This document shows, piece after piece, positions 17,422 through 26,566 of a stretch of 64,000 nucleotides of DNA. The DNA lies in the NCBI RefSeq assembly GCF_035609205.1, contig NZ_CP141184.1, forward strand, positions 5,835,001 to 5,899,000, in the 5' to 3' direction. Position numbers and translations under genes: made by a program. Source of the DNA: Hymenobacter sp. GOD-10R. GTDB taxonomy: Bacteria; Bacteroidota; Bacteroidia; Cytophagales; Hymenobacteraceae. Every line of letters begins with the position of its first letter. The stretch's first letter is position 1. The notes under the pieces are model-generated. The model was not told the origin of the DNA and did no database searches. It saw nothing but the letters and a program-made list of their open reading frames with translations.

Positions 17422-18216
17422 TTACACGCGGCGCATCACTACACCAATCTCATCGGCATACACGATAGCATCATCGCCAAAGGGCGCTTCCCCGCGGAAA
17501 CGCTGTAGCAGCCGGGCCGTCGTGATAATATCTTTTTGGCAGTAGTGCACGATGCGAGGCAGATCCCGCTCGCTGTAGTAGACGCGAGCCACATCTGCTC
17601 CCGAAATATCATCTTTGGGCGTTGGAATGCCAAACATGGCCGCCAAGAGCGCCAGCGACGTGAACGACTTCCGGTCGCCAAACTTCCACAGCTCCATTGT
17701 GTCGAGGTGCGGAATTTCCCACGGTTTCTTGCCCGCAATATCTAGCTGCGGTGGTAGCTGCAGCCCATTGATTAGCAGCCGCCGACCTAGGTATGGAAAG
17801 TCAAACTCTTTTCCGTTGTGCGCGCACAATAGGTAGTTCGGCTTGCGTGCGAGCAGGGCCGCAAATTCCTGCAGCATCTTCTTCTCGTCGTCGTCAGCAA
17901 AGCTTTTCACTTTGAAGCGCCATTGTTCTTCCTGCTTATCGAAGTAGAAACAACCAACGGAGATACACACTACCCGACCAAACTCGGCGTAAATACCAGC
18001 TTGCTCGAAAAGACTAGCAGCCTCAAGGTTCGACGGCATTTCCTCAACGTCGGCGCGGCTAGAGCTCCAGCCTTTTTCGCGACGCAAGGCATGGCACTTA
18101 TGCTCCCATAACAGCCGTAGCATGTCGTTCAGCTCATCGTGGCAGCCCACGCACGGCACCGTTTCGATGTCGAGAACGAAAAGCTGATCGAGCGAGGTTT
18201 TTTGCAGAATCTGCAT
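17422..18216 (-). CDS. PolB-like predicted 3'-5' exonuclease
   Basis: The 264 aa protein belongs to the DEDDy exonuclease family related to the proofreading domain of DNA polymerase B. Exo I is FVLDIETVP (about residue 13), Exo II is CAHNGKEFDFPYLGRR (about residue 137) and Exo III is HYCQKDIITTARLLQRF (about residue 230, Tyr-x3-Asp). All four acidic ligands are present, so it should be an active nuclease. It stands alone between the DUF937-OmpA pair and an empty region. The specific substrate in repair or recombination is not known for this family. Confidence 0.88.
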   Translation of the reverse strand: MQILQKTSLDQLFVLDIETVPCVGCHDELNDMLRLLWEHKCHALRREKGWSSSRADVEEMPSNLEAASLFEQAGIYAEFGRVVCISVGCFYFDKQEEQWRFKVKSFADDDEKKMLQEFAALLARKPNYLLCAHNGKEFDFPYLGRRLLINGLQLPPQLDIAGKKPWEIPHLDTMELWKFGDRKSFTSLALLAAMFGIPTPKDDISGADVARVYYSERDLPRIVHYCQKDIITTARLLQRFRGEAPFGDDAIVYADEIGVVMRRV

Positions 18217-18639
18217 GGGAAAGGCTGCTAACGGGATTTTACTACTCCGAAGATAGCCTTTTCAACCTGATGCTCGCAACGGAACCTAGGTCAGAACGGG
18301 TTTGGGGCCGGCCAATTAGCTACCACAGAGAAGATAAGCGGTTGGCAGAAAAACCACAGAGATGGCACTTTGTTGCTGGCCGGACCAGCTCAGGCCAGTG
18401 CAGGTTGCTTCGTAAGGCAGAGACCTAGTAAGATTAGGGCGAGATGACGACGTGGCTTTGCCATAAGACAGAGGGGAGATTGAGCGCGTGTGAGGCGCCG
18501 TATGTTCAAGATGGACTTGCTCTGCTGAGTGAGCACTACTGCTAACCCCTCAAGGTACCTTTTCTCCGACCCCACTGTCAATCACATGATGATGTGATGC
18601 GCCGCCCTGAAGGTTCCTGTTATTGCTTGGCCCTAGCGG
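18217..18639. other. Intergenic region without a supported gene
   Basis: About 420 bases. A minus-strand frame at 18390-18581 lacks family features and a promoter and is probably chance. A weak -7-like box on the minus strand (TATCTTCG, complement of 18248-18255) with a TTG 21 bases upstream may start the exonuclease gene. I see no tRNA or strong hairpin. Confidence 0.4.
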
Positions 18640-19296
18640 CTAGGTCAAACCTTGCCGCAGTGCCTTACTCACCGCCTCCGTCATCGAGCGCACATGCAGC
18701 TTTTCATAAATCTTCTTGATGTGGGAGCGCACCGTATCGATGCTAATGCCTCGGTCGGCAGCAATCATCTTATAGCTGTAGCCTTCTACCAAGAGTCGCA
18801 GAATTTCTCGCTCACGGGCGCTCAAATTGGCTGCTGATTCATCGTTGCTGGCGGAGGGAGAAGCTGGTGCTTTCGGAAAAAGCTGTAGCACCTGACGGGC
18901 AATGGCAGGCGTCATGGGTGCGCCACCGGCGCGTACCTCACTGATAGCTTCTAGCAAACGAGCAGGCGGCGTTTTCTTGAGCAAATAGCCGTCGGCACCG
19001 GCGCACACGGCACCAAAGACCCTGTCGTTTTCCTCAAATACCGTGAGCATCACCACGTTGATGGTAGGCGCATTGGCCTTTATACGACGCAAGCCTTCAA
19101 TGCCATTGATGCCAGGCATATCGATGTCCATTAGTACGACGTGGGGCTGCAGACGCGCCACGTCGGTTGTTACTTGCGTGCAATTGCCGAAAGCTCCTAC
19201 TAACGACAACCCAGGGGCGCCAGCAATCAACTGACTTAGGCTAGCCTGCAAATCGGGGTTGTCTTCGTAAATGAGTACGCGAGTCGATGTTTCCAT
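18640..19296 (-). CDS. NarL/FixJ-type response regulator
   Basis: The 218 aa protein has a receiver domain (residues 5-125) with the phosphoacceptor Asp57 in VVLMDIDMPG, the acidic pair at Glu11-Asp12, Thr near residue 84 (VVMLTVFEE) and Lys near residue 107 (GYLLKK). A linker of about 30 residues leads to a LuxR-type helix-turn-helix (LSAREREILRLLVEGYSYKM, DTVRSHIKKIYEKL). It lies 190 bases downstream of the sensor kinase on the same strand, so the two almost surely form one pathway. Target genes are not visible. Confidence 0.93.
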   Translation of the reverse strand: METSTRVLIYEDNPDLQASLSQLIAGAPGLSLVGAFGNCTQVTTDVARLQPHVVLMDIDMPGINGIEGLRRIKANAPTINVVMLTVFEENDRVFGAVCAGADGYLLKKTPPARLLEAISEVRAGGAPMTPAIARQVLQLFPKAPASPSASNDESAANLSAREREILRLLVEGYSYKMIAADRGISIDTVRSHIKKIYEKLHVRSMTEAVSKALRQGLT

Positions 19297-19488
19297 AACG
19301 AGCTAAATTAGGTCACTAAGGTACGACAGCCCCGAACGCCGCGCGACTGCATGATCATGTGATACCGCGGATGCTCGCAACTACTTCCTGTTGCCTAAGC
19401 AGCACGCCCGCATAAGTTAACAAACTAACTACCAGCTTACTAATTTACAAGCTCGCCTTTGTTCGGTGGGTTAGCTATTCCTGCGAAC

Positions 19489-22400
19489 CTAGCTATCTAG
19501 CGGAATGCTTAGCTCTATTTTCGTGCCCTGGCCGGGCGCTGTTTGAATGGTAAGCGTCCCTTTTAAAACGGCGGCCCGTGCCCGCATATTCACCATACCG
19601 TTGCCACCGCCCCGAGCTGGCGCTTGCGGGTCGAAGCCTACGCCGTCGTCCTCTACTTTCAGGATCAATCGGTTGCGCTCGTACAACAGATTAATGGCTG
19701 CTTCCTTCGCCTGGGCGTACTTGGCTAGGTTGTTCACGGCTTCCTTGAAGAGCAAGAAAAACTCGCGCCGGGCTTGCATATCCAGCCGCAACCCTTGCAC
19801 TGAGGGCGCCACCCGGAAGCTAAAATCGATGCCGCGGCTTTCGAGTACCTCGGAGGCAAAGCGGCGCATGCGGGCCGTTACATCATCGAGCGAGTCGTGT
19901 GCGGGGTTAATGGCCCACACGATATCGTCCATGGCGTCGAGCATGCGGCGCGAGCTTTCCCCGATTTGCTCCAGCAAACGCTCTACCTGATCGGGGCGCT
20001 GGTGCTGCTGGTGGTTGCGTGCTAGTTGGCTCAGGATGGAGATGCTGCTGAGTGTTGAGCCCATATCGTCGTGCAAGTCGCGGGCGATGCCGTGGCGAAC
20101 CCGCTCCATGGCCAGCAACTGCCTGACGCGCACCCGGTAGGCAAAGAAAAGTACGCCAAATACGCCCCAACTGCCGAGCACCCTAAACCACCACGTCTGG
20201 TACCAAGGAGGTTCTACAATGATGGTAAGCCCAGGCTTAGCCTTGCTCCAGACCCCGTCGTTGTTGGCAGCCCGCACCCAGAACGTGTAGGTACCAGGCC
20301 CTAGGTTGGTGTACGTAGCTTCGTGCCGATTTCCCGTCATCACCCAACCTGGGTCGAAGTTTTCCAGCCGGTATGCGTACCGGTTCTTATCGGGACGGCG
20401 AAAGTTGAGCGCGGCGAATTCTAAGGAGAAAAAATAATCACGCGGACTCAAGTGGATAACGCGACGTTCGGTGATGGATGTATCAAGCTCCACAGGCTCA
20501 TTGAACTTGCGAAAGTCGGTTAGTACTAGGGTCGGCGGTACATGATTGATGCGTACCTCATCGGGTCGAAAAACTACTAGGCCACTCACTCCCCCGAAGT
20601 AGAAGCGGCCGCTACGCCCCCGGTAGTAAGCACCCGCATTATATTCATCCTGCACTAAACCATCGCGCGTGTCAAAGTTGTGAAACTGGCGCGTGCGGGG
20701 CATAAAGCAAGCTATACCCTTATTAGTAGACAGCCACAAGCTTCCCTGGTCGTCTTCCAATATGCCGTACACCATGTCGTTGGGTAAGCCTTGCGGTTCG
20801 CGGAACGCAGTGAAATACCCCTTCTGCTTATCATCAAGCCGGCAAAAGCCCCCACCTTCCGTCCCGATCCACAACACGCCAGCTCGATCTTCGAGGATCG
20901 TGCGCACGAAGTTGCTGCTCAAGCTTCTCCCTCCCTTGCTTTTGACACGATAAGCCCGAAACTTCTCCGTCTGAGGATCAAACTGACACAAGCCCCCGCC
21001 ACCCGTTCCGATCCATAATTGCCCGTCGTGGTCTTGACAAACCGCCCGTACAAAATTGTTGCTCAAGCTAGCTGGGTCCTTCGGGTTGTGCTGAAAAGTC
21101 GTGAACTTTCCAGAAATAGGGTCATACTTGTTGAGGCCGTTTTCAGTACCAATCCACAAACGTCCTTGCTTATCCTCGTAAATGGCGCGAATAAAATTAT
21201 CGCTGATGGTATAGCGCCCCTCGGGGTCGTGACGGTAGTGCCTGAACTGATTGCTACCCGGCTCTAGGCAATCAAGCCCTTGGCTTTGAGTGCCCACCCA
21301 TAGGCGCCCTTGCCGGTCGAGCCACAAGGCGCGCACGTGGTCTTCGCTGAGGCTGCCGGCGTCTTGTGGATTGTGGCGAAACTCGCGCCGTTCGCCCGTT
21401 TTCGGATTGTAGCACACCAACCCCTCACTCTCCGTTCCGATCCAGGCTCGCCCAGCCCCATCCTCATACACGGCCCACAACGGCCCGCCGCCTCGTCGGC
21501 TGATGGGGTAACTGGTGAAGGGTACCGGCTGCCCACTGAAGCTGCTCAGCCCGGCCTCGGTTCCTACCCACAACAGCCCTGTGCGGTCTTCAAACAACGA
21601 CTGCACTACATTGCCAGACAACGAATGAGGATCGTGCTGCACGTGCAAAAAGGTGTCAAACTTCTTCTCCTGCGTCCGGTAGCGGGCTAGCCCCATAGCA
21701 GTGCCCACCCACAAAGTACCTTGCTTGGTCAGCAACAAGGCCCGTACGTTATTGCTGGGCAATCCACCCGGTTGGTTATTGGCTCGAATGATCTGCGGTG
21801 GTTCTCCGTGGGCACCCAGGTACACCACACCATCTATTTCAGTGCCTGCCCATAGACCACCTTGCCCATCCGGAAACAGCGCAGTAATGGCGCTATTGGC
21901 TTGCCAGCGTGGATGCGGTACCAACTGATTGGTGCGCGGATCTAGCCGGCTTACTTTTCCTTCCCCGGTCCCGACCCACAGCGCCCCATCAGCGGTCTGG
22001 GCGATTGCACGGATTGAATTGTGTCGAACGCCTGCTTCTTCGTTTGGGGCATGCTGGAAGCGCTGCACAGGCCTGCCGTCGTTTCTTACTTGGTGCAGCC
22101 CATCTTCTGTCCCTACCCAGATGCGGCCTTCCTGGTCGCAGAATACTACCCGAACAAAGTTATCAGTTATGCTTCCCGGCGCATAAGACTTCGATTGAAA
22201 GATGCGCATCCGCCCAGTTATTGGGTTGTACTGGCACAGCCCGCCACCGCCGGTCCCGATCCATATTTTCCCCTGGCGGTCTTGGGCTAGGGAAAGAACG
22301 TAGTTGCTACTCAAACTACCTGGCCGCTGTGGATCGTTGCGAAAGACATGAAAAGCGGCCCCATCAAAGCGGTTCAGGCCATCCTGGGTACCTAGCCACA

Positions 22401-22587
22401 GAAATCCCCGCCGATCTTGCAACATAGCCGCCACGCTATTCTGCGACAGGCCGTTGGCGGTCGTGAAGGTGTGAAACAGCAACGTTGGTGGGGAAGGCAT
22501 CATTGGCCCCGCCCACGCAGTAGGCCCAGTTCCTACTGCGAGGAATAACCCCCAAAGCACCAGAACGATAATTCGCCTCATGAGCAT
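19489..22587 (-). CDS. Beta-propeller (Reg_prop) sensor histidine kinase
   Basis: The 1032 aa protein starts with a signal peptide ending near TAWAG. About 14 copies of the two-component propeller repeat follow (patterns such as DRQGRLWVGTQSQGLDCLE and DHDGQLWIGTGGGGLCQFD), filling residues 35-680 and probably forming two seven-bladed propellers in the periplasm. Next come a Y_Y_Y domain (YRLENFDPGW, about 735), one transmembrane helix (about 800) and a NarX/LiaS-type kinase: HisKA_3 with GIARDLHDDMGSTLSSIS (His near 838) and a HATPase with EAVNNLAKYAQA and DDGVGFDP. There is no receiver domain, so it is not a hybrid. The cognate regulator is the next gene. The ligand is unknown; relatives often sense glycans. 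Confidence 0.93.
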   Translation of the reverse strand: MLMRRIIVLVLWGLFLAVGTGPTAWAGPMMPSPPTLLFHTFTTANGLSQNSVAAMLQDRRGFLWLGTQDGLNRFDGAAFHVFRNDPQRPGSLSSNYVLSLAQDRQGKIWIGTGGGGLCQYNPITGRMRIFQSKSYAPGSITDNFVRVVFCDQEGRIWVGTEDGLHQVRNDGRPVQRFQHAPNEEAGVRHNSIRAIAQTADGALWVGTGEGKVSRLDPRTNQLVPHPRWQANSAITALFPDGQGGLWAGTEIDGVVYLGAHGEPPQIIRANNQPGGLPSNNVRALLLTKQGTLWVGTAMGLARYRTQEKKFDTFLHVQHDPHSLSGNVVQSLFEDRTGLLWVGTEAGLSSFSGQPVPFTSYPISRRGGGPLWAVYEDGAGRAWIGTESEGLVCYNPKTGERREFRHNPQDAGSLSEDHVRALWLDRQGRLWVGTQSQGLDCLEPGSNQFRHYRHDPEGRYTISDNFIRAIYEDKQGRLWIGTENGLNKYDPISGKFTTFQHNPKDPASLSNNFVRAVCQDHDGQLWIGTGGGGLCQFDPQTEKFRAYRVKSKGGRSLSSNFVRTILEDRAGVLWIGTEGGGFCRLDDKQKGYFTAFREPQGLPNDMVYGILEDDQGSLWLSTNKGIACFMPRTRQFHNFDTRDGLVQDEYNAGAYYRGRSGRFYFGGVSGLVVFRPDEVRINHVPPTLVLTDFRKFNEPVELDTSITERRVIHLSPRDYFFSLEFAALNFRRPDKNRYAYRLENFDPGWVMTGNRHEATYTNLGPGTYTFWVRAANNDGVWSKAKPGLTIIVEPPWYQTWWFRVLGSWGVFGVLFFAYRVRVRQLLAMERVRHGIARDLHDDMGSTLSSISILSQLARNHQQHQRPDQVERLLEQIGESSRRMLDAMDDIVWAINPAHDSLDDVTARMRRFASEVLESRGIDFSFRVAPSVQGLRLDMQARREFFLLFKEAVNNLAKYAQAKEAAINLLYERNRLILKVEDDGVGFDPQAPARGGGNGMVNMRARAAVLKGTLTIQTAPGQGTKIELSIPLDS

Positions 22588-22621
22588 GCAGTAACTAGCA
22601 AGACCGCGGAATTCGGCTAGC

Positions 22622-22629
22622 CAAAACTA
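22622..22629 (-). promoter_or_regulatory. Possible -7 box of the sensor kinase
   Basis: On the minus strand TAGTTTTG fits TAnnTTTG and lies 35 bases before the start at 22587. No clear -33 TTG is present at the right distance. Confidence 0.4.
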
Positions 22630-22770
22630 GAAAAAATCACTGCTTGTGCTGCATTATTTATTGTATAGCTACTGCTGCTCGCCTTATGGTAAAAGGCGAG
22701 ACGAAATAACGGTACCTCGTGTGCCAGGCGCCGCTCCTATCTCTTTCAAATCTGGTTAGCTAGGTGCTAC

Positions 22771-23190
22771 CTACATAAATGGATTTGAGGCTCTCGCAAA
22801 CTGCTGCACCCAACTCGCTAGCTCTTTACCTTCAATATCTAAGTAAGGAACATACTCGAAAAATCGTGGCGTTAAATCATGAAGCCGACGAATCTCTATG
22901 GAGTAGTAACCCAAGCGTACTCGCTCTAAACTGACGGCCAAATCTTCCCATGACTGCCAACCCAACTCCTTTGTCCACACCTTTTCTGGCGTGAGCCGCA
23001 ACAATACGTCACTTTCCTTAAGACGCAGGCTTGCCATGTGGATTACCAAGGCTCCAAGCAAGGCCTCCAGTATACTAGGAAGAAGTTGATCCATTCCACG
23101 GAGGATGGTTAGCAGGGCAACAAGAATAATGAGCGCGCCAAACGCTACCATCACCTTTGCTTTCCAACGCGTGTACCGAACCTCTACCAT
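22771..23190 (-). CDS. Small membrane protein of unknown function
   Basis: No family recognised. The 139 aa product has two hydrophobic helices near the N-terminus (about residues 13-28 and 33-52), then a soluble beta-rich part containing LRLTPEKVWTKELGWQSW and ending LASWVQQFARASNPFM, which resembles PH-like domains of small bacterial membrane proteins. It lies just downstream of aspS with a hairpin between them, so it probably has its own transcript. Codon use and the intact frame support a real gene. Confidence 0.65.
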   Translation of the reverse strand: MVEVRYTRWKAKVMVAFGALIILVALLTILRGMDQLLPSILEALLGALVIHMASLRLKESDVLLRLTPEKVWTKELGWQSWEDLAVSLERVRLGYYSIEIRRLHDLTPRFFEYVPYLDIEGKELASWVQQFARASNPFM

Positions 23191-23202
23191 GAGTATAAAG
23201 GA

Positions 23203-23230
23203 GAAGCCTAGCTATTACTAGCTAGGCTTC
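23203..23230 (-). terminator. Probable terminator after aspS
   Basis: GAAGCCTAGCT at 23203-23213 pairs with AGCTAGGCTTC at 23220-23230 around a six-base loop. On the minus strand it is followed by CTCCTTTAT and lies 22 bases past the aspS stop. Confidence 0.5.
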
Positions 23231-23251
23231 ATCATTTTGTTGCTCCGGAGA

Positions 23252-25018
23252 CTACTTCCCCGGTACCACTGCGGTCTTGATGCTGAGTTCCTTCAGCTGC
23301 GCTTCCGAAATTTGGGCGGGTGAGTCGATCATCACGTCGCGGCCAGAGTTATTTTTCGGGAAGGCAATGAAGTCACGGATGCTGTCAGCGCCACCGAACA
23401 GCGAGCACAGACGGTCGAAGCCGAAGGCGATGCCGCCGTGGGGCGGAGCGCCGTATTCGAAGGCGTCGAGCAGGAAGCCAAACTGCGCTTTTGCTTCTTC
23501 GTCAGAGAAACCTAGCAGAGAGAACATGCGCGCCTGCACCTCCCGGTCGTGAATACGGATGGAGCCGCCGCCGACTTCCACGCCATTGATCACCATGTCA
23601 TACGCGTTAGCACGCACCTGACCAATGGTTTCGGGGTTATCGAGCAAAGCTAGGTCTTCGGGCTTGGGCGAAGTGAACGGGTGGTGCATCGCGAAGTAGC
23701 GGCCTTCTTCCTCGATGTACTCAAGCAACGGAAAGTCGACTACCCACAGCGGCGAGAACGTGTCTTTGTCGCGCAGACCTAGGCGTTGGCCCATTTCCAA
23801 ACGTAGTTCACTCAGAGCTTTACGTGTCTTGTTGGCGTCGCCAGCCAAGATGAGCAGCAAGTCGCCTTCATTCGCGTTGAAGGCTTCCTTCCACTTCTGC
23901 AACTCCTCCTGCGAGTAGAACTTATCGACCGACGACTTCACGGTGCCGCCTGCCTCTACCCGAGCATATACGAGACCCGTAGCACCTAGCTGCGGGCGCT
24001 TCACGAACTCCGTCAGCTCGTCGAGTTGCTTACGGGTGTACATGGCGGAGTTGAAGGCGTTGATGCCTACGACCAGCTCTGCGTTGTCGAACACGGGGAA
24101 GTTCTGGCCTTTCACCACGTCGTTCAGCTCCACAAACTTCATTTCGAAGCGCGTGTCGGGCTTGTCGTTGCCGTAGAAGCGCATGGCATCGGCGTACGTC
24201 ATGCGCGGCAGCTCACTGATGTCGAGGCCTTTTACTTCCTTAAATAGGTACTTCACCAAGCCCTCGAAGGTATTCAGGATGTCTTCCTGCTCCACAAAGG
24301 CCATTTCGCAGTCAATCTGCGTGAACTCCGGCTGACGGTCGGCGCGCAGGTCCTCGTCGCGGAAACACTTCACAATCTGGAAGTACCGGTCAAAGCCCGA
24401 CACCATCAGCAGCTGCTTGAAGGTTTGGGGCGACTGCGGCAACGCGTAGAACTCGCCGGGGTTCATGCGCGAGGGCACCACAAAGTCGCGGGCACCTTCA
24501 GGCGTGCTCTTGATGAGCACGGGCGTTTCTACTTCAATGAAGTTTTCGCCGTCGAGGTAGCGGCGCACAGCTTGGGCCATGCGGTGGCGCAACATCAAGT
24601 TCTGACGCACCGGAGTGCGGCGCAGGTCGAGGTAGCGGTATTTCATCCGCAGGTCGTCGCCGCCATCGGTTTCGTCTTCGATGAGGAAGGGCGGCAGCTT
24701 GGCGGGGTTGAGCACCTCTAGCTGCTGCACCCGAATTTCGATGGCGCCGGTCGGAATCTTTTCGTTTTTGGAGTAGCGCTCGGCTACTTTGCCGGTAGCT
24801 TGCACCACAAATTCCCGCCCTAGGGTACGGGCAAGCTCGCGCAACTCGTCGGCCTCCACGCCTTCTTCCAGCGTCAGCTGGGTGATGCCGTAACGGTCGC
24901 GCAGGTCAACCCAAAAAATGCCGCCTTTGTCGCGGGTGCGCTGCACCCAGCCAGTAAGCGTGACAGTTTGACCAGCGTTATCGAGGCGGAGTTCGCCGCA
25001 GGTATGCGTTCGGAGCAT
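23252..25018 (-). CDS. aspS: Aspartate-tRNA ligase
   Basis: AspS charges tRNA-Asp with aspartate in the cytoplasm. The 588 aa length is that of the bacterial type with an extra inserted domain. An N-terminal OB-fold anticodon domain ([21 protein letters not shown], residues 17-37) is followed by the class II core: motif 2 [20 protein letters not shown] (about residue 217) and motif 3 [16 protein letters not shown] (about residue 534). The GAD insertion lies between (residues 290-420). It is a single gene with no operon partner. A discriminating versus non-discriminating form cannot be decided from sight. Confidence 0.97.
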   Translation of the reverse strand: MLRTHTCGELRLDNAGQTVTLTGWVQRTRDKGGIFWVDLRDRYGITQLTLEEGVEADELRELARTLGREFVVQATGKVAERYSKNEKIPTGAIEIRVQQLEVLNPAKLPPFLIEDETDGGDDLRMKYRYLDLRRTPVRQNLMLRHRMAQAVRRYLDGENFIEVETPVLIKSTPEGARDFVVPSRMNPGEFYALPQSPQTFKQLLMVSGFDRYFQIVKCFRDEDLRADRQPEFTQIDCEMAFVEQEDILNTFEGLVKYLFKEVKGLDISELPRMTYADAMRFYGNDKPDTRFEMKFVELNDVVKGQNFPVFDNAELVVGINAFNSAMYTRKQLDELTEFVKRPQLGATGLVYARVEAGGTVKSSVDKFYSQEELQKWKEAFNANEGDLLLILAGDANKTRKALSELRLEMGQRLGLRDKDTFSPLWVVDFPLLEYIEEEGRYFAMHHPFTSPKPEDLALLDNPETIGQVRANAYDMVINGVEVGGGSIRIHDREVQARMFSLLGFSDEEAKAQFGFLLDAFEYGAPPHGGIAFGFDRLCSLFGGADSIRDFIAFPKNNSGRDVMIDSPAQISEAQLKELSIKTAVVPGK

Positions 25019-25202
25019 GGACCGCAGATGGTTAAGAGGTGGTTCGATACTAGGTTTGGGACAGCGAAGGTAGGCAGGAAAAATAAGTAGACCGGCCGAC
25101 CTACCCGGATTTTAGCTAGGTATGATTAGAACTTTCATCGATTAAAATTCACTTTGTGAAGGCATACCACCGTTTTTTGCGTACGCTTCCTGCATTTTGG
25201 TA

Positions 25203-25232
25203 CGGAGTGTGCCTTTTCAAGAACACACTCCG
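25203..25232 (+). other. Leader hairpin upstream of the small secreted protein
   Basis: CGGAGTGTG at 25203-25211 pairs perfectly with CACACTCCG at 25224-25232 across a 12-base loop, followed by TTTTAAT. It sits between a TCACTTTG box (25150-25157, one mismatch to TAnnTTTG) and the ATG at 25258, so it would form in the 5' leader and could act as a terminator or attenuator. Confidence 0.5.
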
Positions 25233-25257
25233 TTTTAATCTCCTCCTTAGTTTTTAC

Positions 25258-25725
25258 ATGAAACGCATTGTTCTTTTCGGCTGCGCCGCTGCTTTCCTCA
25301 CGCTATCGGCAGCTCACGCGCAGACCCCGACGAAGGTTAAAACCAAATCTAAATCTGCTGCTACGGGCGCCGTTATCAAGTCGAAGTCGAGCGGTGCCGA
25401 GCCTGTTGTATTCGACGGACCTATCAAGCGCGTTGAAACCCTTTCGGGCATTGATGTGTACCCCGATCCTAGCTCTCAAACGATTATGCTGAGCTTCACG
25501 CAGCAATTCACCCAGCCGGGTACGCTGGTAATGACTAATTACAAGAACGCGCCCGTGTACACGACTGCTCTTGATCCGAAGAACAACACGGGCCAGCCCG
25601 TTGACCTAGGTCGGATTCCGGCCGGCACGTACCTGGTCGAAGCCAAAACGGGCAATTACGTGTACTGGAAACAGGTTCGCGTGAAGTATCCTTCGAAACC
25701 AGCGGCAAGCAAGAAGCGCCGTTAG
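25258..25725 (+). CDS. Small secreted protein with a type IX sorting-domain-like body
   Basis: I start at ATG 25258 (MKRIVLFGCAAAFLTLSAAHAQ, a clear signal peptide) rather than the upstream GTG at 25156, which would read through the leader hairpin. After a basic Lys/Ser-rich stretch, residues 60-140 resemble a type IX secretion C-terminal domain: VYPDPSSQTIMLSF, then TLVMTNYKNAPVYTT, then GRIPAGTYLVEAKTGNYVYWKQVRV. A short basic tail (KPAASKKRR) follows. Almost the entire mature protein is this domain, with no obvious cargo. Whether it is truly exported by type IX secretion is unproved. Confidence 0.7.
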   Translation: MKRIVLFGCAAAFLTLSAAHAQTPTKVKTKSKSAATGAVIKSKSSGAEPVVFDGPIKRVETLSGIDVYPDPSSQTIMLSFTQQFTQPGTLVMTNYKNAPVYTTALDPKNNTGQPVDLGRIPAGTYLVEAKTGNYVYWKQVRVKYPSKPAASKKRR

Positions 25726-25748
25726 GGCTTTCCTGACTGTTTATTGGA

Positions 25749-25777
25749 AACCTCCGCGGCTTCGTGCCGCGGAGGTT
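25749..25777 (+). terminator. Strong terminator of the small secreted protein gene
   Basis: AACCTCCGCGGC pairs with GCCGCGGAGGTT across a TTCGT loop and is followed by a run of seven T residues. It lies 24 bases past the stop at 25725. Confidence 0.88.
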
Positions 25778-25783
25778 TTTTTA

Positions 25784-25874
25784 TAGGAACGCGCCGTAGC
25801 ACGTTTGGCGTTAGCGATGTTGGGATGGCCGCGGAGCCATTACGCACGCGATAACGCGCTGCAGCGCGTTCCTA
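25784..25874. repeat. Long imperfect inverted repeat (TAGGAACGCGC arms)
   Basis: TAGGAACGCGC at 25784-25794 pairs with GCGCGTTCCTA at 25864-25874, and pairing continues inward with mismatches. The spacer also has short GC-rich self-complementary parts. It lacks a T-tract and fills most of the gap between two small secreted-protein genes, so it may be a mobile or palindromic repeat element. Confidence 0.55.
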
Positions 25875-25902
25875 CATTGCTGCTAGCTCTTTACTTTGTC
25901 GT

Positions 25903-26472
25903 ATGAAAATTCCTTTTTCCTTTTTGCGGTTGGCACCGTTGCTGGTGCTATTCACGCTTGTTGCCTTCGTTGCACCTGCGCCGAAGTTGAAGAAAACGCC
26001 GGTTGGCAAAAACATTACGCTAGGTGTTCCCGAGGGCTTCGCCGCCCTGCCCGACGATGGTATTGCCGCTAAATATCCGTCCCCGCGTAAGCCACTAGCC
26101 GTTTTCTCAAATCCGAGTGGCCGCGTGGATGTGAGCGTGGCCCAAAAGCCCAGCACCTTCACTAGCCACGACTACGCCTTGCTGCTCAAAATCTACAAGG
26201 CCAGCATTCAGAATACATATTCGAAGGTGGAGTTCCTGACCGAAGACATCCGGACCATCAACAAGCGCGACTTCGTGACGCTAGAATTCGTATCGAGCCT
26301 GAACGACACGCGGCGCAACGCCAACCTAGCCCCGATTCGCCGCTACCAATTCATTCAGTACGCCATTCAAGGCGACCAACTCTATGTATTCACCTTCAAC
26401 GCGCCCGCCGAAGAGCAGCCCCAATGGCAGCCCACCGCCCGCGCCGTGATGGAGAGCATTTCTATGAAATAA
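25903..26472 (+). CDS. Secreted protein of unknown function
   Basis: A signal peptide (about residues 1-27, LLVLFTLVAFVAPAP) leads to a 160-residue soluble domain with GVPEGFAALPDDGIAAKYP, a central FLTEDIRTINKRDFVTLEFVS and a C-terminal YVFTFNAPAEEQPQW. This pattern resembles the PsbP/DUF1795-like fold seen in many small exported proteins, where a weak beta-sheet packs on helices. I cannot name a function. It begins 28 bases after the palindromic repeat and is followed by another. Confidence 0.7.
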   Translation: MKIPFSFLRLAPLLVLFTLVAFVAPAPKLKKTPVGKNITLGVPEGFAALPDDGIAAKYPSPRKPLAVFSNPSGRVDVSVAQKPSTFTSHDYALLLKIYKASIQNTYSKVEFLTEDIRTINKRDFVTLEFVSSLNDTRRNANLAPIRRYQFIQYAIQGDQLYVFTFNAPAEEQPQWQPTARAVMESISMK

Positions 26473-26487
26473 AGTGACTGAAGGGCT

Positions 26488-26562
26488 GAGTAACTGAGTG
26501 GATCGTTGAACGACTTTCCTGTAGTTACTCAGTCGCTCAGTTACTTAGCCACTCAGTTACTC
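26488..26562. repeat. Palindromic element with GTAACTGAGTG arms and ATCGTTGAAC core
   Basis: The arms GAGTAACTGAGTGG (26488-26501) and its exact complement (26549-26562) are 14 bases each. A second, partial copy of the arm (GTTACTCAGTCGCTCAG, 26524-26540) precedes the right arm. ATCGTTGAAC at 26502-26511 is the complement of the GTTCAACGAT core found in the nuo elements. The element fills the gap up to the tadA start. Confidence 0.75.
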
Positions 26563-26566
26563 TTTT

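Noticed and set aside
18390..18581. Minus-strand open frame of 63 codons
   Set aside because: No family features, no promoter and unlike the surrounding codon pattern; likely chance.
25156..25257. GTG start for the small secreted protein
   Set aside because: It would place a 34-residue non-signal stretch before a normal signal peptide and read through a leader hairpin.
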